The notes beneath the pieces were generated by a model. The model was given only the letters and a program-made list of their open reading frames with translations, was not told the origin of the DNA and ran no database searches. A program made the position numbers and the translations under genes. Positions 1 to 10,502 of a DNA stretch of 64,000 bases are shown here, piece after piece (positions within the stretch are counted from its first letter, which is position 1; every line of letters starts with the position of its first letter). Origin of the DNA: Lumbricus rubellus (Eukaryota; Annelida; Clitellata; Crassiclitellata; Lumbricidae); NCBI GenBank assembly GCA_945859605.1, contig OX243814.1, forward strand, positions 34,417,999 to 34,481,998, in the 5' to 3' direction.

Positions 1-202
1 TCCACACACCATACGGTAACAATTTCCTGGTGTTCAATCCATCATACTGGGTCCATGTCATGACTGAACCTTAATTAAGCATAAAGTCTTATAGGTCACT
101 TGTAATTGATTCTTTACCTGACAAATCCAGGGCTACATGAATCATGTTAAACACTGACATTGCAAAGCACCTATCAATAGAACTTTCGGCCGTGTTTTTT
201 AC

Positions 203-375
203 CGATTTTCCATGACCAGATTGTCAATGTCAAGGACGCGTTTTTCGTCGCCCTTCAGAATGTAGTTGAGCTCTTTGTTCAGACGATCGTATTTGTTACG
301 ATAGACGTCTCTTTCGGTGACGAGTTCCTCTTTCTCGTCCAGTAACTGCTGAAGATCTCGCTCCATCTGGTTTAA
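203..375 (-). CDS. CCDC149: CCDC149-like exon 6 (last exon in window)
   Basis: The acceptor TTTAG is followed by LNQMERDLQQLLDEKEEL and the exon ends ...VMENR at CG|GTAAAA in phase 2. The following exon is outside the window. Bases 1-202 show no further coding. Confidence 0.88.
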
Positions 376-3300
376 CTAAACAGTTCATAGCATCCTCTCA
401 TTATTTTTTTATTAATATTTTTTAATAAATATATTTTAAATATGCACAAGGTCGCACAGAAATGTGAGTCTAAGCCATGGATAGTCGGCTGCCAGAGGAA
501 GATGCAGGACATAACAGGATAGGCCTCACAAAATAAATAAGTCTCAAGTCCAGGAGGAAGACCAATACAACCTTACTCCATAATTGGTTGTCTCAGTGCA
601 TCAAACCAATAAAACTACAGCTGGTTCTCTACAGCTTTGACAGAGCTCCACTTTGGTGAAACTTGAGTTTTTTCTCATTTTCTAAACAATTATTGATGAT
701 CACCAGGGCTTAAAGTGTGGCAGGACGGTCATGGACGGCGTCCTGGCACTTATTTTTAAATCTCTATGCCGTCCTGCCACTTATTTGGCAAGCACACCTG
801 AAAATGTATGGGGCGTCCTGGCACTTCTTTTGGAAAGGTAAGGGGCGTCCAGGCACTTCTTTTTTTACACTTTTAGCACTGATGATCATTGATCAATGAA
901 TTGGCTTCAGCACCTGATCTCTACTCGTCTCCAGCTTATGAACAAGGTCTTCTCTCTCGTGAGCGGGAAAATGGCGAGTGTCCATTCCCTCATCGGTCGT
1001 TCCTACACGATGTCGTGCGATCTGTTCTCGCAGCAGCTGAAACAAAAGGAGCACCATAAGTATTTACAAACAAAGGGTGTTTACGAGGATGCACAGCTTA
1101 TTAGGTGTGGTATATGATGATGAGATATGCGTGCAAAAATACACTGAGAATGAACGTATGCATTTAACGAGATGGTAATGCTACAAAAGCCATTACACCA
1201 AGTCTACCACTCTGGCGCTAACCTAAAGCTTGTTGTGGGTTTGAAAACAATTTGCAAGGTATCAAACACGTTAGAGTGGTTCCTTGCAGAAGCTTCAAAC
1301 ACCGTGAACAATGAACCCAAACACACACACACACACACACACGCGCACGCATGTATAATACACGATTATAGATCCTATGTACATTGTATGCATAACTACG
1401 GCCTTATTATGTTAACTATGGCGGAGGTTCTTGACAGGTATGCACTGTGCATTGCAACACAAGTTTGTCACAAATAGACCAGTGCTCAGTGTGTCGGTGT
1501 ATCGCGAAGAAACACTGATGCAGTGCCGTTGATGAAGGCATTTAAACGTTGTGACTCACCTTGATGTCGCCATTTGCGTCTCGTAGTTTCTGCTTTAAGT
1601 CGTCGACTTCAAACTGCAGCGACTTGTTGACGTCTCTCATCTCACACAACAGATGAGCTAAACTCTGTAGATTAACATTCATACATTACCATGTAATGTA
1701 ATGTAACCAGATTTATGCTAGAACCGACCATTACAAAGGTTCATACAATATCAACCAAAACAAGTATGGTAGTCATTGGTAGAGCTACTACACGTCATTC
1801 AGCTATCACTATGATTAGCATCACTGTGATTTTGCAGCCATGAAATTATAACAATAATAACAATTGGAATTAAACAAAAGTAGCATGTTTTCTGTTGTAA
1901 ATTTTAAAGATTCACTGTATGCCAAAATTGGATAAGAAATTTGCATAAAAAATGCCTCTTTTTAGGATAAACTCAAGATTCAGAGATTCAATGTTTTCCA
2001 CAGTAATCACACAGTCTATAGGATATCTGGAAAAGAACTGTATTCACATGAATTGCTGCTTTTAAAATTTAGTTGATGAACCTCTTTCTTCATCCACTAT
2101 CACAGTTCCTGTCACTGGATCTGCTTCAATCTCAGATTAACGATGACTTATGGTCTGATCGGACACTGAGTCCCAGATATTGTCAGCTAACCTGGTTTTT
2201 CATGTCTGAATAAGGAACTCCGTCTAAAGATGACGCCCTTGGCCCCTGCATTCAACAACATACAACAATTGTTTTATTAATAACATTATACAATATAACA
2301 ATAATCATCCATACTATTACTCTATTACTATTACCTCTGTTAATATTACTATCACCACCAACACCACCATAACCACCACAATCATCATAATTATTATGGT
2401 GAATTTATAAAGCATGATTTCAAGGATGCCTAGTTTTCCTACTCAGAAGCAGTTCCAGTCGAACCACAATTTAACAAAACAATCTAAAAGGTAGCGAAAC
2501 ATGAAACAGAGTGGCCAGCACGTGTTTGACACTAGTTGCGCAGTAGGAAGTCCATTCAAGTCACAGCTCTAGGTGACCACACAAAAGTGTAGTGATAGCA
2601 GTCTGCAAGTAAGGAATAATGAGTTCAGCCTGTGTAACTAAGTGAAGCGATCAGTACAATAACATCAGTCCATCTGTCTGATTGGCGTGGGCGTGTAGCG
2701 GTGGCTTCGTTGCCTTGGAGCCGGAAGGTTCGAGATTCGAATCCACCTCGCCGCGTAAAGAACTTGGGCAAGTCCTTCACTCACAATTGCTCAGCGCTTC
2801 GGCGTGAAACTCCCATGCAGTGTCCGCTCTGCATTCGGGAGCGCCTCTGAGTGGAAAGAGCGAAGGGGCGCTATAACAAGTGCACATACAAACAAACATT
2901 GTATATCGGCTGCCTGTCTATCTCTAATGGTGGACAATTCAGATGCTCTGAGAGTGGGAATGGAGGGATTGAGGTAAGGAATTATGAAGGAAGAGAAAAG
3001 GAATGGTGGACAGTATTAGTCAAGTCGAAGACAAAAGAAGAGAGTTGGAAGAAGAGAGAATGATAAGAATGCGTTGTAGGATGCGCATAATCAACGAAAA
3101 TGTTCCTATAGGCACTCTTATGTAATGTATGTATGTATTGTATATGACCATTTATATAGCGCCTTAACAAGAAGCTTCCCCCAGCTACCCAACAGATCTA
3201 AACATATGCGATTTAGATCTTAGAACGGCATATGACCATACTGCAGTGCCATAGAAATTTGTGTTCTCGTTACTATTATCATAGGCATTATAAGCAGATA

Positions 3301-3975
3301 ACAGATTTTTTTCTCTACTTACAACACCAGCAAGTTGTCTCTTGATAGACTGGTACCTTGCTTGAACTTGTTCTGCCATTAATTTAAACTGATCCCTTTC
3401 CTGTCGACATTGGTCCAAGTCTTTCGTCAAAATAAGCAGAGCTTCACACTTGCTGTTCATTTTCTGCTTACATACCTGCAACTGAAGCAATCAACATCCA
3501 AAAATAACTCCACATCATAACATATTAAGACAACACTTTTAGATAACTAAACTCTAAAAAGCAACGTCTAAAAAGCACAATTTATTTTTGAAAGTGTAGG
3601 TAATGCATTCATGGTCAATTGGTCATGCATTGATATAATCTATATTATATAATTATGAACATCGTGCACTTCAGCGGTGATACAGATCGTATTTAGTCAA
3701 ACCAAAGTTTAAGCAGTAGCACAGTACAAATAAAAAATTTGTTATTTATACTGTGGCAGTATTAGAATACATACACACATGCATGCATGCATATATACAT
3801 GTGTACATACTTACGAACATGCATGCATACATTATATACATACAGCAGTATGCATAGGAATGCTTAATAGGTTTCTTAAACAGCTATCGATGAAAGTTCG
3901 ATCACATCGCACACGACGACTACGTACCTCAGTTCGAACAGCATCAAAGTCCTGCTGCAGTTTCTCGGGATTCAT
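203..3975 (-). CDS. CCDC149: CCDC149-like coiled-coil protein, 5' part (six exons, 3' end outside window)
   Basis: Six minus-strand exons (3975-3928, 3481-3323, 2245-2192, 1664-1560, 1036-914, 375-203) join in frame to about 220 residues of a charged, heptad-rich coiled coil. Recognisable CCDC149 stretches are CRQERDQFKLMAEQ in exon 2, SLAHLLCEM in exon 4, DTRHFPAHEREDLV in exon 5 and VLDIDNLVMENR in exon 6. The family is conserved in animals and its molecular role is poorly known. The start at 3975 is supported by an in-frame TAA nine bases upstream and by a good GT donor after 16 codons. All junctions are phase 0 except the last, which is phase 2, so coding continues past base 1. The gene is divergent from the RNF4-like gene. 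Family assignment comes from recalled sequence similarity, not a search. Confidence 0.87.
704..881. mobile_element. hAT-type MITE (178 bp) in CCDC149 intron
   Basis: It begins CAGGGCTTAAAGTG and ends CACTTTTAGCACTG as an imperfect terminal inverted repeat. It is flanked by ATGATCAC and ATGATCAT, a near-perfect 8-bp target duplication. The interior repeats GTCCTGGCACTT-type words. The same family occurs at 6762-6956. Confidence 0.8.
914..1036 (-). CDS. CCDC149: CCDC149-like exon 5
   Basis: A 41-codon exon, acceptor TTTCAG and donor CAG|GTGCTG, phase 0 at both ends. It contains LLREQIARHRVG and DTRHFPAHEREDLV, the most diagnostic motif of the family. Confidence 0.9.
1320..1347. repeat. (CA)n microsatellite
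   Basis: About fourteen CA dinucleotides in the intron between CCDC149-like exons 4 and 5. Confidence 0.9.
1560..1664 (-). CDS. CCDC149: CCDC149-like exon 4
   Basis: A 35-codon coiled-coil exon, acceptor CTACAG and donor AAG|GTGAGT, phase 0 at both ends. It begins SLAHLLCEMRDVNKSL. Confidence 0.88.
2192..2245 (-). CDS. CCDC149: CCDC149-like exon 3 (small)
   Basis: An 18-codon exon between TGCAG and AACCAG|GTTAGC, phase 0 at both ends. LDGVPYSDMKNQ aligns with the IDGDPSLPPEKR-type segment of the family. Confidence 0.75.
2684..2896 (+). mobile_element. tRNA-derived SINE, copy 1
   Basis: The head resembles a tRNA promoter with an A-box-like GTGTAGCGGTGGC and a B-box-like GGTTCGAGATTCGAATCC. 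The body follows with CTTGGGCAAGTCCTTCACTC, then the tail GGGAGCGCCTCTGAG...GGCGCTATAACAAG. Other copies lie at 8950, 12503, 37850, 39380, 61945 and 63513. Confidence 0.85.
3323..3481 (-). CDS. CCDC149: CCDC149-like exon 2
   Basis: The exon has 53 codons between acceptor TTCAG and donor GTT|GTAAGT, phase 0 at both ends. It carries the LQVCKQKM...CEALLILTK and CRQERDQFKLMAEQ stretches typical of the family. The exact acceptor is chosen among three in-frame AGs by comparison with the family. Confidence 0.87.
3928..3975 (-). CDS. CCDC149: CCDC149-like exon 1 (start codon)
   Basis: This exon encodes MNPEKLQQDFDAVRTE and ends at GAG|GTACGT in phase 0. An in-frame stop lies just upstream of the ATG. 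Confidence 0.8.
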
Positions 3976-5286
3976 CGTTACTTAAAGTATAATGTCACGA
4001 TTACATACAGCTTTGTATTTAAATGCAAATTTCAATGTGCTCCAAATATTCATGAAAGAACAGATTCGGCAAATTTTGTCAGTAAATCTGTTTACGTTGG
4101 TGGCCGATCACAGCAGACGATTTATTTCAGCACGATACCCTACAAACCAAGACGTCACCTTGCCATCTAGCGGTTGACAACTCTGAATAATAAATTACTA
4201 CAGTTTTAAGACAACTCCTTGCAAATGCGGTTTCTAACATATTTGATAAAGCGACTATAACCCATGAATGATGCTACAATAATATGTGGGTAGCCTCCTT
4301 CCTCTGGTTGCAGAACTACGACCGCACTCGAAATAGTCTAGACACTGTGCTTGCGAATAAGCTGGGGCTCTGCGCTTCAATTTCAAGATAACAACTACAA
4401 TTGGCAATGCTTTCACGAAATAGTAGAAATACCCGTATAGTAATAACTTTATAATACCTGCCTCAGCATCGTTACCATTATTTTATTGGTGGCGTAGCGT
4501 CTAGACAAAATGATAAAATAAACGAGTAGTTTAAAATTAATAAATAAAAATAGCCCTTGAACAATGAACAAACTAATTTTTAAAAACTGTTTTTCTCTTC
4601 ATCTTGTAAGTTGTAACCACAAAATAGATAACGCTTTATCTATTCTGTGGTTGTAATTAAATCGTGTTGTGGCTTGTCAACCTGATTTCTGATTAAACAA
4701 ATAATTATTATAACCATGCACCATGCATAGAGCCTCCATCCGATATGTAGTCAATGTTCTTTACGCGTAATAAAATGGCGACGGATAATGAAATTATTTG
4801 AATGTATTCATTTCAGTTGCAGACTAATTTGTGTGAAATTGACGTTGTGGGTAACCCGATGTTCAGTCAGTACAGAATTTCGGGTACCATGGTACGTAAA
4901 TAATTGTAGCTTCTTATACACTGCTGTACAGTTTGATTTCTATCAGTTGATTAGATAGGGTCGAAAAGTCAGATTTATAAGGCTACCATTGTTTCTTGAT
5001 TCTGTCTTGGAACTGACCTTGGTGTTCCTCTGGACCAGGAGCTCACTTTTGCCCCACGTATTCACTCACTCAGCCGTGCCTGCTATTATCAACTGGGTGC
5101 TGCTGCGAGCCTGCGAGTGCGACCCGAATCCCGAAACGAATATCGTCTGTATCCCAGATCAATTTACTTGATCCTGTCTGCCTACCAATTTTGTTTTGAC
5201 TAAGCACCTGTGATTAAACCGTTTTCCATAACTCTGTTTTCTGCATATGCAGAGAAAATATTTCACGATTATGATGATGCATACTA
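3976..5286. other. Intergenic region between divergent CCDC149-like and RNF4-like genes
   Basis: The interval lies upstream of both genes and is probably their shared promoter region. I see no long open frame. A short plus-strand candidate ends at ACCATG|GTACGT near 4894, but its splice phase does not fit the next RNF4-like exon. No TATA box or CpG cluster stands out. Confidence 0.5.
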
Positions 5287-6502
5287 CACCGTGAGTCAAA
5301 AAAAACTAAGCCAAATTGTTTTTCATATATCTCTAATGCCTGATAACATATCAGGCTAACATTTTCCAAATATTTAGAGAAGTGGACCAAGAATATGATT
5401 CCAAAATTTCATGAGGTAAAGTTGAACGGATAAAAAGATATGAATATTTAAACTTCATATGACGAAATTTCAGTTTACAAGCAATTTTCTGTTACATTCA
5501 ATAAAATGTTTCCTTATATCTCCAATGCCTGATGGTTAATCATTCTAAAATTTTCCAGTTCTGTAGAGAATTGAACTAACAATATGACCCCACCAGTATG
5601 GTTTGATTATTTAATTAATTAGGATGCTTAAAATGTCCTCCTCCTGCTTGCACGCAAGCCTGGAAGCGCTAGCGCCATGCATTACGCAACAGCGTCGTCA
5701 ATTATCCTATGGTCCAGGCCTTCCCACACTTCCAACAAGCGTTGGTTGCTTCAGATCGTTTATATCATGAATTGCTGTCTGGTAGACTCGGTCTTGCATC
5801 ACGCTCCACACTTTATAGTCGACAGGATTCAAATCTGGGCTGTTCGGAGGCCATAATGTGGGAGAAATGAAGTCTGGCGTCTCTCTTGTCAGCATTTCGA
5901 TGGTTTCTTTGGCTCTGTGGGCTGGCGCTGTTGAAAAAGAAAACAGCCTTCTGGGGCTATAGATTTGTGATAACAGGTGGAAAATGTTGTGATGTCCAGC
6001 AGAATATTGCGATAATATACTCCGTTAATTTTACTCCAGGATCCCTGAAGACCAAAATTGGGAACTATCAAGCATCAAAACCGCAACAAACACCATAGCA
6101 GACTTGCGGAAAACAGAAATTTCTGGAGATGAAGTTTAAATATTCATATCTTTCTATGCGTTCAAATTTATGACATGGTATTTTGGAATCCTATTCCTGG
6201 TTCAATCCTCTAAATATCTGGAAAATTTGAGTATGATTAATTATCAGGCATTGGAGATATAAGAAAAACAGTTTAGCTTACTTTTTATTCAATCTGGCAG
6301 AAAAGATTTTGTAAACTTCAATTTCGGCATATGAAGTTGAAAGATTCATATCTTTTCATCCGTTCAAGTTTATCTCTTGAAATTTTGGAATCATATTCTT
6401 GGTTCACTTCTCTCAATATTTGGAAAATTTTAGCGTGATATGTTATCAGGCATTAGAGATATATGAAAAACAATTTGGCTTAGTTTTTTTTGACTCACGG
6501 TG
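5287..6502 (-). mobile_element. Tc1/mariner-type transposon, degenerate
   Basis: It has long terminal inverted repeats starting CACCGTGAGTCAAAAA and is flanked by TA on both sides, the Tc1/mariner target duplication. Minus-strand fragments encode recognisable transposase pieces: GSWSKINGVYYRNILL, FLFQQ and PPNSPDLNPVDYKVWSVMQ. The last contains the second-aspartate block of the DDE/D fold. The frames are broken by stops and shifts, so the element is dead. It ends about 53 bp before the first identified RNF4-like exon. Confidence 0.88.
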
Positions 6503-6555
6503 TAGTGGTACGTAGTATGAAGTTCTAAGATTGTTGCTGATTGGTTGATTTTTAG

Positions 6556-6638
6556 GCAACAAGAATAAGACGAAGAAGTCGTCGAGCGTTGCCAAGTCTT
6601 CGAAGGCTGAGAAGTGCGAACAGACCCAGCAGCGGTCG
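6556..6638 (+). CDS. rnf4: RNF4-like exon (lysine-rich N-terminal part)
   Basis: Acceptor TTTTTAG and donor TCG|GTATTA. It encodes NKNKTKKSSSVAKSSK, a nuclear-localisation-like basic patch. It enters in phase 1 and leaves in phase 0. Confidence 0.62.
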
Positions 6639-9600
6639 GTATTATGCGCATTCCTCTTTAAAGTTTATTCACTTCCATGCAATGGGAAATTAGATTTCTG
6701 CTCTGAAACTTATGTTGAAAGAATGGTAGTTTTTCAAACCCATTATTTGTATTCGTAGGCTCAGGGCTTAAAGTGTGGCAGGACGGTCATGGACGGTGTC
6801 CTGGCACTTATTTTCAAATCTCTATGCTGTCCTGCCACTTATTTGGCCAGCACACCTGAAAATGTAATTTTGTATTTGTAGGCTCAGGGCGTCCTGGCAC
6901 TTTTTTTGAAAGGTAAGGGGAGTCCAGGCACTTATTTTTTTACATTTTTAGCACTGCGTAGGCTCATACTACTTTCTAAAGTGCTGCTCTGAAGCTAAGT
7001 ACTGATTCTTACCATATTTCATTTGCTGCTGTAGGAATTTAGAGATATATTCAAAATTAACTGAACATTTCATAGCTGTGGCTTGGCTCAGCTGGGTGCG
7101 CTTCTGAGTATGTCTCTTGAAGAGGCGCTATATATATTAAAATTCTCGGAATGAATGAATATGTTTACTGGAATGATTTCTTTTCTTAGAACCTCAGGTT
7201 GTTGACCTTACCTGCACTGGTGATGATGAAGTCTACGACCTGACTGGTGTCTCGGAAACTCCCATCGTACTCGCTGAACATTCGCCAATTGTGGTAAAAA
7301 GTTTTACTTACTTGCTCTTTCATGCTGGAAGCAAGGCCTTTTGAAAATAGTTTGTTTGGTTTATATTAATTAACAAACCCTACCTCAGCAAACATGGATA
7401 CCCAAAACATAGGTGACTGGTTGCATTTTAAGTGACAGCGCTTCAGAGAGAAACATGTCACAGACAATGATGGTGATGTACATTGCTTTTTTTCATTATA
7501 ATAAATAAAAGTGACTGCAAATCATGTTTCTTGCCGCTTGTTTTCGTGAGAGATTGGTTTGATGCAATGATACAGTACTGCTTTTATTTGCTGAAGGAAT
7601 GCTGAAGTATTGTTTATTAAGTATGTTTTTGTGAACTTAAATGATAGAGTCTAGCGTAAAACTTGATCACTTGTGATAGTGTGTACCCGGTACTATTTGT
7701 TTCAGATTTCCGATACTCCAGTGGGTATGTACTGAGTATTTTATATAAGTATGTTAGGAACACTAAGTAAGTTAGACACAGTTGCCAACTCTCAAATAGA
7801 CTTAACCCTTTAATGCCGGAGGGTATAGGATTTCCCATACCATTCACTACCATCTCGGCATTAAAGGGTTAAGTAGATGTTGTTGTAATGTACCGTAGTG
7901 TAAGTAGGCTGCTTTTAGCATCAGTAATGGATGGCTGATCACTATTCCTTACATGCTGATATCAGCATTGGATGATTTCAATGTGCAGATTTTGCTACAT
8001 GAGTGTTCTTTATTTTTGCCTAAATCTGTAATAATAATTATGTAAAACTTGTGTGAAATGGCTGCATGCAGAAATTACTGTTCAAGTATGTGTTCTTTGA
8101 ATAAATTAATTAAGAAAAGTTCTGTTCTTCACAGATTTCCATCCTTCGATTTCCTAATACTCTGAAATTTGATGTCTGTTTTCGCGACTGGTTTTTTAAA
8201 GAAATTATGTGGACTGATACACTTGAGCAATGATCAGTTGATGACTTGCATATGAATGAATGGGCAATTGAATTATAATGAAGTTGTTATTGATCATAGC
8301 AGATTACACTATGATGAAAGATTAAGTTGTCACTTGAAATATTATTGAAGTTCAGATAACTGATTAAAAAAATCATTGATTTGTATGTATTGTAACAAAG
8401 TAATTAAGTATATGAATAGTTATTCAAATATCGACAGTAATTTGGAGAAGCACATCTATTGTACTAAGTGATAATGTCTTCCAAATCACTGTTTAACATG
8501 GAATTTTCTCGATTTAAGTATAACTTGGACCAAACCTCTTCCTGACCTTAGTGTGCAGCATTATTAAAGGATGATTTTTATTATAGTAGTTTTAATAAAT
8601 TTGGTTAATACATGTACCTTACAAATATGTCTAGATTTAAAATTATCTTGTTTTTAGGTGCCCGTCCTGTGAGTCAAGCTGTTGAGATTCAATTGCCCGA
8701 CTTGCCACCATTTCAGCTGCCAGAGAGTGAAACTGAAGAACTACCTACTTTTCCATTTATTGTTTCCAATTCACGAAATGGGTACATTTTTTCTTCATGT
8801 GCTGATAGAAGTGTCTAACAGAAAGTTAGGAACTAAAATTTACTTATGAAATTGCAATTATCATTTAAAAAATGATAAATTGCAATTAAGTAGGTGGTAT
8901 GTTTTGTATGCAGTGAATGCATTTTCTAAAGCGACAACTGGTATTTGTTTGTATGTGCACTTGTTATAGCGCCCTTCAAGCTCACTACTCAGAGGCGCTC
9001 CCGACTACAGCGCGGACACTGCATCAGAGTTTCACGCCGAAACGCTGAGCAATTGCGAGTGAAGGACTTGCCCAAGATCCCTACATGGTGACTTGAGGTA
9101 GATTCGAACCTACAACCCTTCGGCTGCAAGGCAATGAACATACCCACTACACCACCGTGCCCCACACATGTTTAACCCTTTGATGCCGGAGGGTATAGAA
9201 TTTTCCATACATTTTACTACACTCTCGGCATCAAAGGGATATACATGTATCTTTTATATGACTGAGTCGGCACTTTTGCAGTAGTTTCTCTCACTAATTA
9301 ATGTTCTTTTCCTCAAAACTTCTCAAAACAAAACTGATGCAGGATCTGTTTACATCTATGCGATTATTTGTCATTTGTTGTACCTTATGACATGAAGTGA
9401 AACAATTGTATTTCAGTGGTTCAGAGCAACAAGAGAAGTCTTCAACTGTCTCGTGTCCAATCTGCTTTGATTCACTCTCTCAGGTGAGTCAGTATGGATG
9501 TAGTGTCATTCGTTGTAACGTTGTATCTCCTCTGGTACTTGATCTTTTTTTGCTTCTTTTCCGCAATCGTTTGAAAGCTAATTCTCTTTGATCATTGTTT

Positions 9601-10502
9601 GGTGCTGTCAGGTGGGAGCGCCTCCGAGGAGTTCTCTTGAAGTGGCAGTATAAAAATTCACGATTACAATCACCTATCTGATAACCAACAGTAGCATGTG
9701 ATTTTGACTTGATTTTATGGCATTCAATTGCCAAGCACCTCACTGCACTGCTACTGCAGTCCGAGCACTGGATGCTGGACAATGCAAAAACCGCAAGAGA
9801 CCAAGACAGTTGCGATATCAGTAGTGTGTAAAATGTACAGTTGTGGTCCAAGAACAAATACCTACAGCAGAACAAAAACACTGCAACTCAATGAGATCTA
9901 GAGCATCCAAAAACAACACTAGACATACACCAATATACAAAATGCAGAAGAAATCGTGCAGTATAGAAGAAACAGTGCAGCACAAAAGAACAATGCAGCA
10001 CAAAAGAACAATGCAGTTCAAAAGAACAATACAATGCAGACTGTCATGTCTAACTAAAGTTGAGTATAAGTTACAGACTCTACTGAAATGCCAAATTTAG
10101 TTTATTTCTGTATTCTGAATTAGACAGAATCGTAGATCCCTCCTTGTCCACATTTCGGTGACACCTTCCTTCATCCTAATTACAGACTTAATCCATGGCC
10201 AAACCCTAAACCCTTTACTCGTTCATTTTTCCTGTTAAGCCCGTGTTTTCAGCGGATATTCTCAGGGCAAACGGGTAAAGGGTTAACCGGTTCTGATTTT
10301 ACGATTCGTACGAAAGTTGTTCTGATATGATGAATTGAAGATTCGTGCTCGCAACATTCAGTTGGTTTCGACGAAATGTGGCCATGTCTTCTGCCAGCAG
10401 TGCATCGATGACCTTCTGAAGGACAGGTCAACGTTGTCGAGTCCGTGTCCCACGTGTAGGAAGACGATTTCGAAGAAAACGATTCACCCCATCTACATCT
10501 GA
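6556..10502 (+). CDS. rnf4: RNF4-like SUMO-targeted E3 ubiquitin ligase (5' exon not found)
   Basis: Five exons were identified: 6556-6638, 7198-7293, 8658-8781, 9417-9483 and 10341-10502. The order of features is a lysine-rich N-terminal patch, tandem SUMO-interacting motifs (VVDLTC, VYDLTG, then PIVLA/PIVV), an acidic linker, and a C-terminal RING. The RING has CPIC...CGHVFCQQC...CPTC and ends HPIYI, as vertebrate RNF4 does. Established role: RNF4 enzymes bind poly-SUMO chains and ubiquitinate SUMOylated nuclear proteins. Unresolved: the initiating exon (the first exon found needs a phase-1 upstream exon) and the junction between exons 7198-7293 and 8658-8781. Either a tiny exon is missing or a weak donor near 7300 (AAAAA|GTTTTA) is used. 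Confidence 0.88.
6762..6956. mobile_element. hAT-type MITE (195 bp) in RNF4 intron
   Basis: It has the same termini as the copy at 704 and an exact 8-bp target duplication CGTAGGCT on both sides. The interior carries an extra GTATTTGTAGGCTCAGGGC that resembles its own left flank plus terminus. Confidence 0.92.
7080..7145 (+). repeat. LINE/SINE 3'-tail fragment
   Basis: CTGGGTGCGCTTCTGAG followed by GAGGCGCTATATATATT matches the 3' tail shared by the SINEs and LINEs of this window. The rest of the element is absent. Confidence 0.55.
7198..7293 (+). CDS. rnf4: RNF4-like exon with tandem SUMO-interacting motifs
   Basis: It encodes VVDLTCTGDDEVYDLTGVSE, two hydrophobic SIM cores each followed by acidic residues, and then PIVLAEHSPIV. 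Acceptor CTCAG|GTT joins the previous exon in phase 0. The donor is GTG|GTAAAA. Confidence 0.82.
7806..7868. mobile_element. piggyBac-like mini-MITE with TTAA sites
   Basis: A 63-bp palindromic element beginning CCCTTTAATGCCGGAGGG and ending CGGCATTAAAGGG. It is bracketed by TTAA on both sides, the piggyBac target site. A second copy is at 9177-9231. Confidence 0.7.
8658..8781 (+). CDS. rnf4: RNF4-like linker exon
   Basis: Acceptor TTTTTAG and donor AATGG|GTACAT, entering in phase 1 and leaving in phase 2. It encodes an acidic, proline-containing linker, including EIQLPDLPPFQLPESETEEL. The other two frames have early stops. Confidence 0.78.
8950..9168 (-). mobile_element. tRNA-derived SINE, copy 2
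   Basis: Reverse-oriented copy of the SINE at 2684. The tail GCGCCCTTCAAGCTC...AGAGGCGCTCCCG comes first on the plus strand and the tRNA-like head last. Confidence 0.85.
9177..9231. mobile_element. piggyBac-like mini-MITE, second copy
   Basis: CCCTTTGATGCCGGAGGG...CGGCATCAAAGGG, homologous to 7806-7868. The left flank keeps TTAA and the right flank has decayed to GATA. Confidence 0.6.
9417..9483 (+). CDS. rnf4: RNF4-like exon, first RING cysteines
   Basis: It encodes GSEQQEKSSTVSCPICFDSL and ends CAG|GTGAGT in phase 0. CPIC supplies the first two zinc ligands of the RING. Confidence 0.9.
9607..9660 (+). repeat. LINE/SINE 3'-tail fragment
   Basis: TGGGAGCGCCTCCGAGGAG...GTGGCAGTATAAAAATTC matches the shared SINE/LINE 3' tail. 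Confidence 0.5.
10341..10502 (+). CDS. rnf4: RNF4-like last exon, RING and stop
   Basis: It encodes IRARNIQLVSTKCGHVFCQQ, then CPTCRKTISKK, and ends HPIYI followed by TGA. These are the remaining RING ligands (C-x-H-x2-C-x2-C then C-x2-C) and the RNF4-type C terminus. The acceptor GAATTGAAG has a weak pyrimidine tract, but the frame agrees with the previous exon. Confidence 0.93.
   Translation: MRARNIQLVSTKCGHVFCQQCIDDLLKDRSTLSSPCPTCRKTISKKTIHPIYI

Noticed and set aside
2684..2770. Functional tRNA gene at the SINE heads
   Set aside because: Seven dispersed copies share a common non-tRNA body and tail, so they are SINEs.
4774..4900. First exon of the RNF4-like gene near ATGGCGACGG or ATGTTCAGTC
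   Set aside because: The first stops after eight codons. The second leaves in phase 0, while the next exon needs phase 1.
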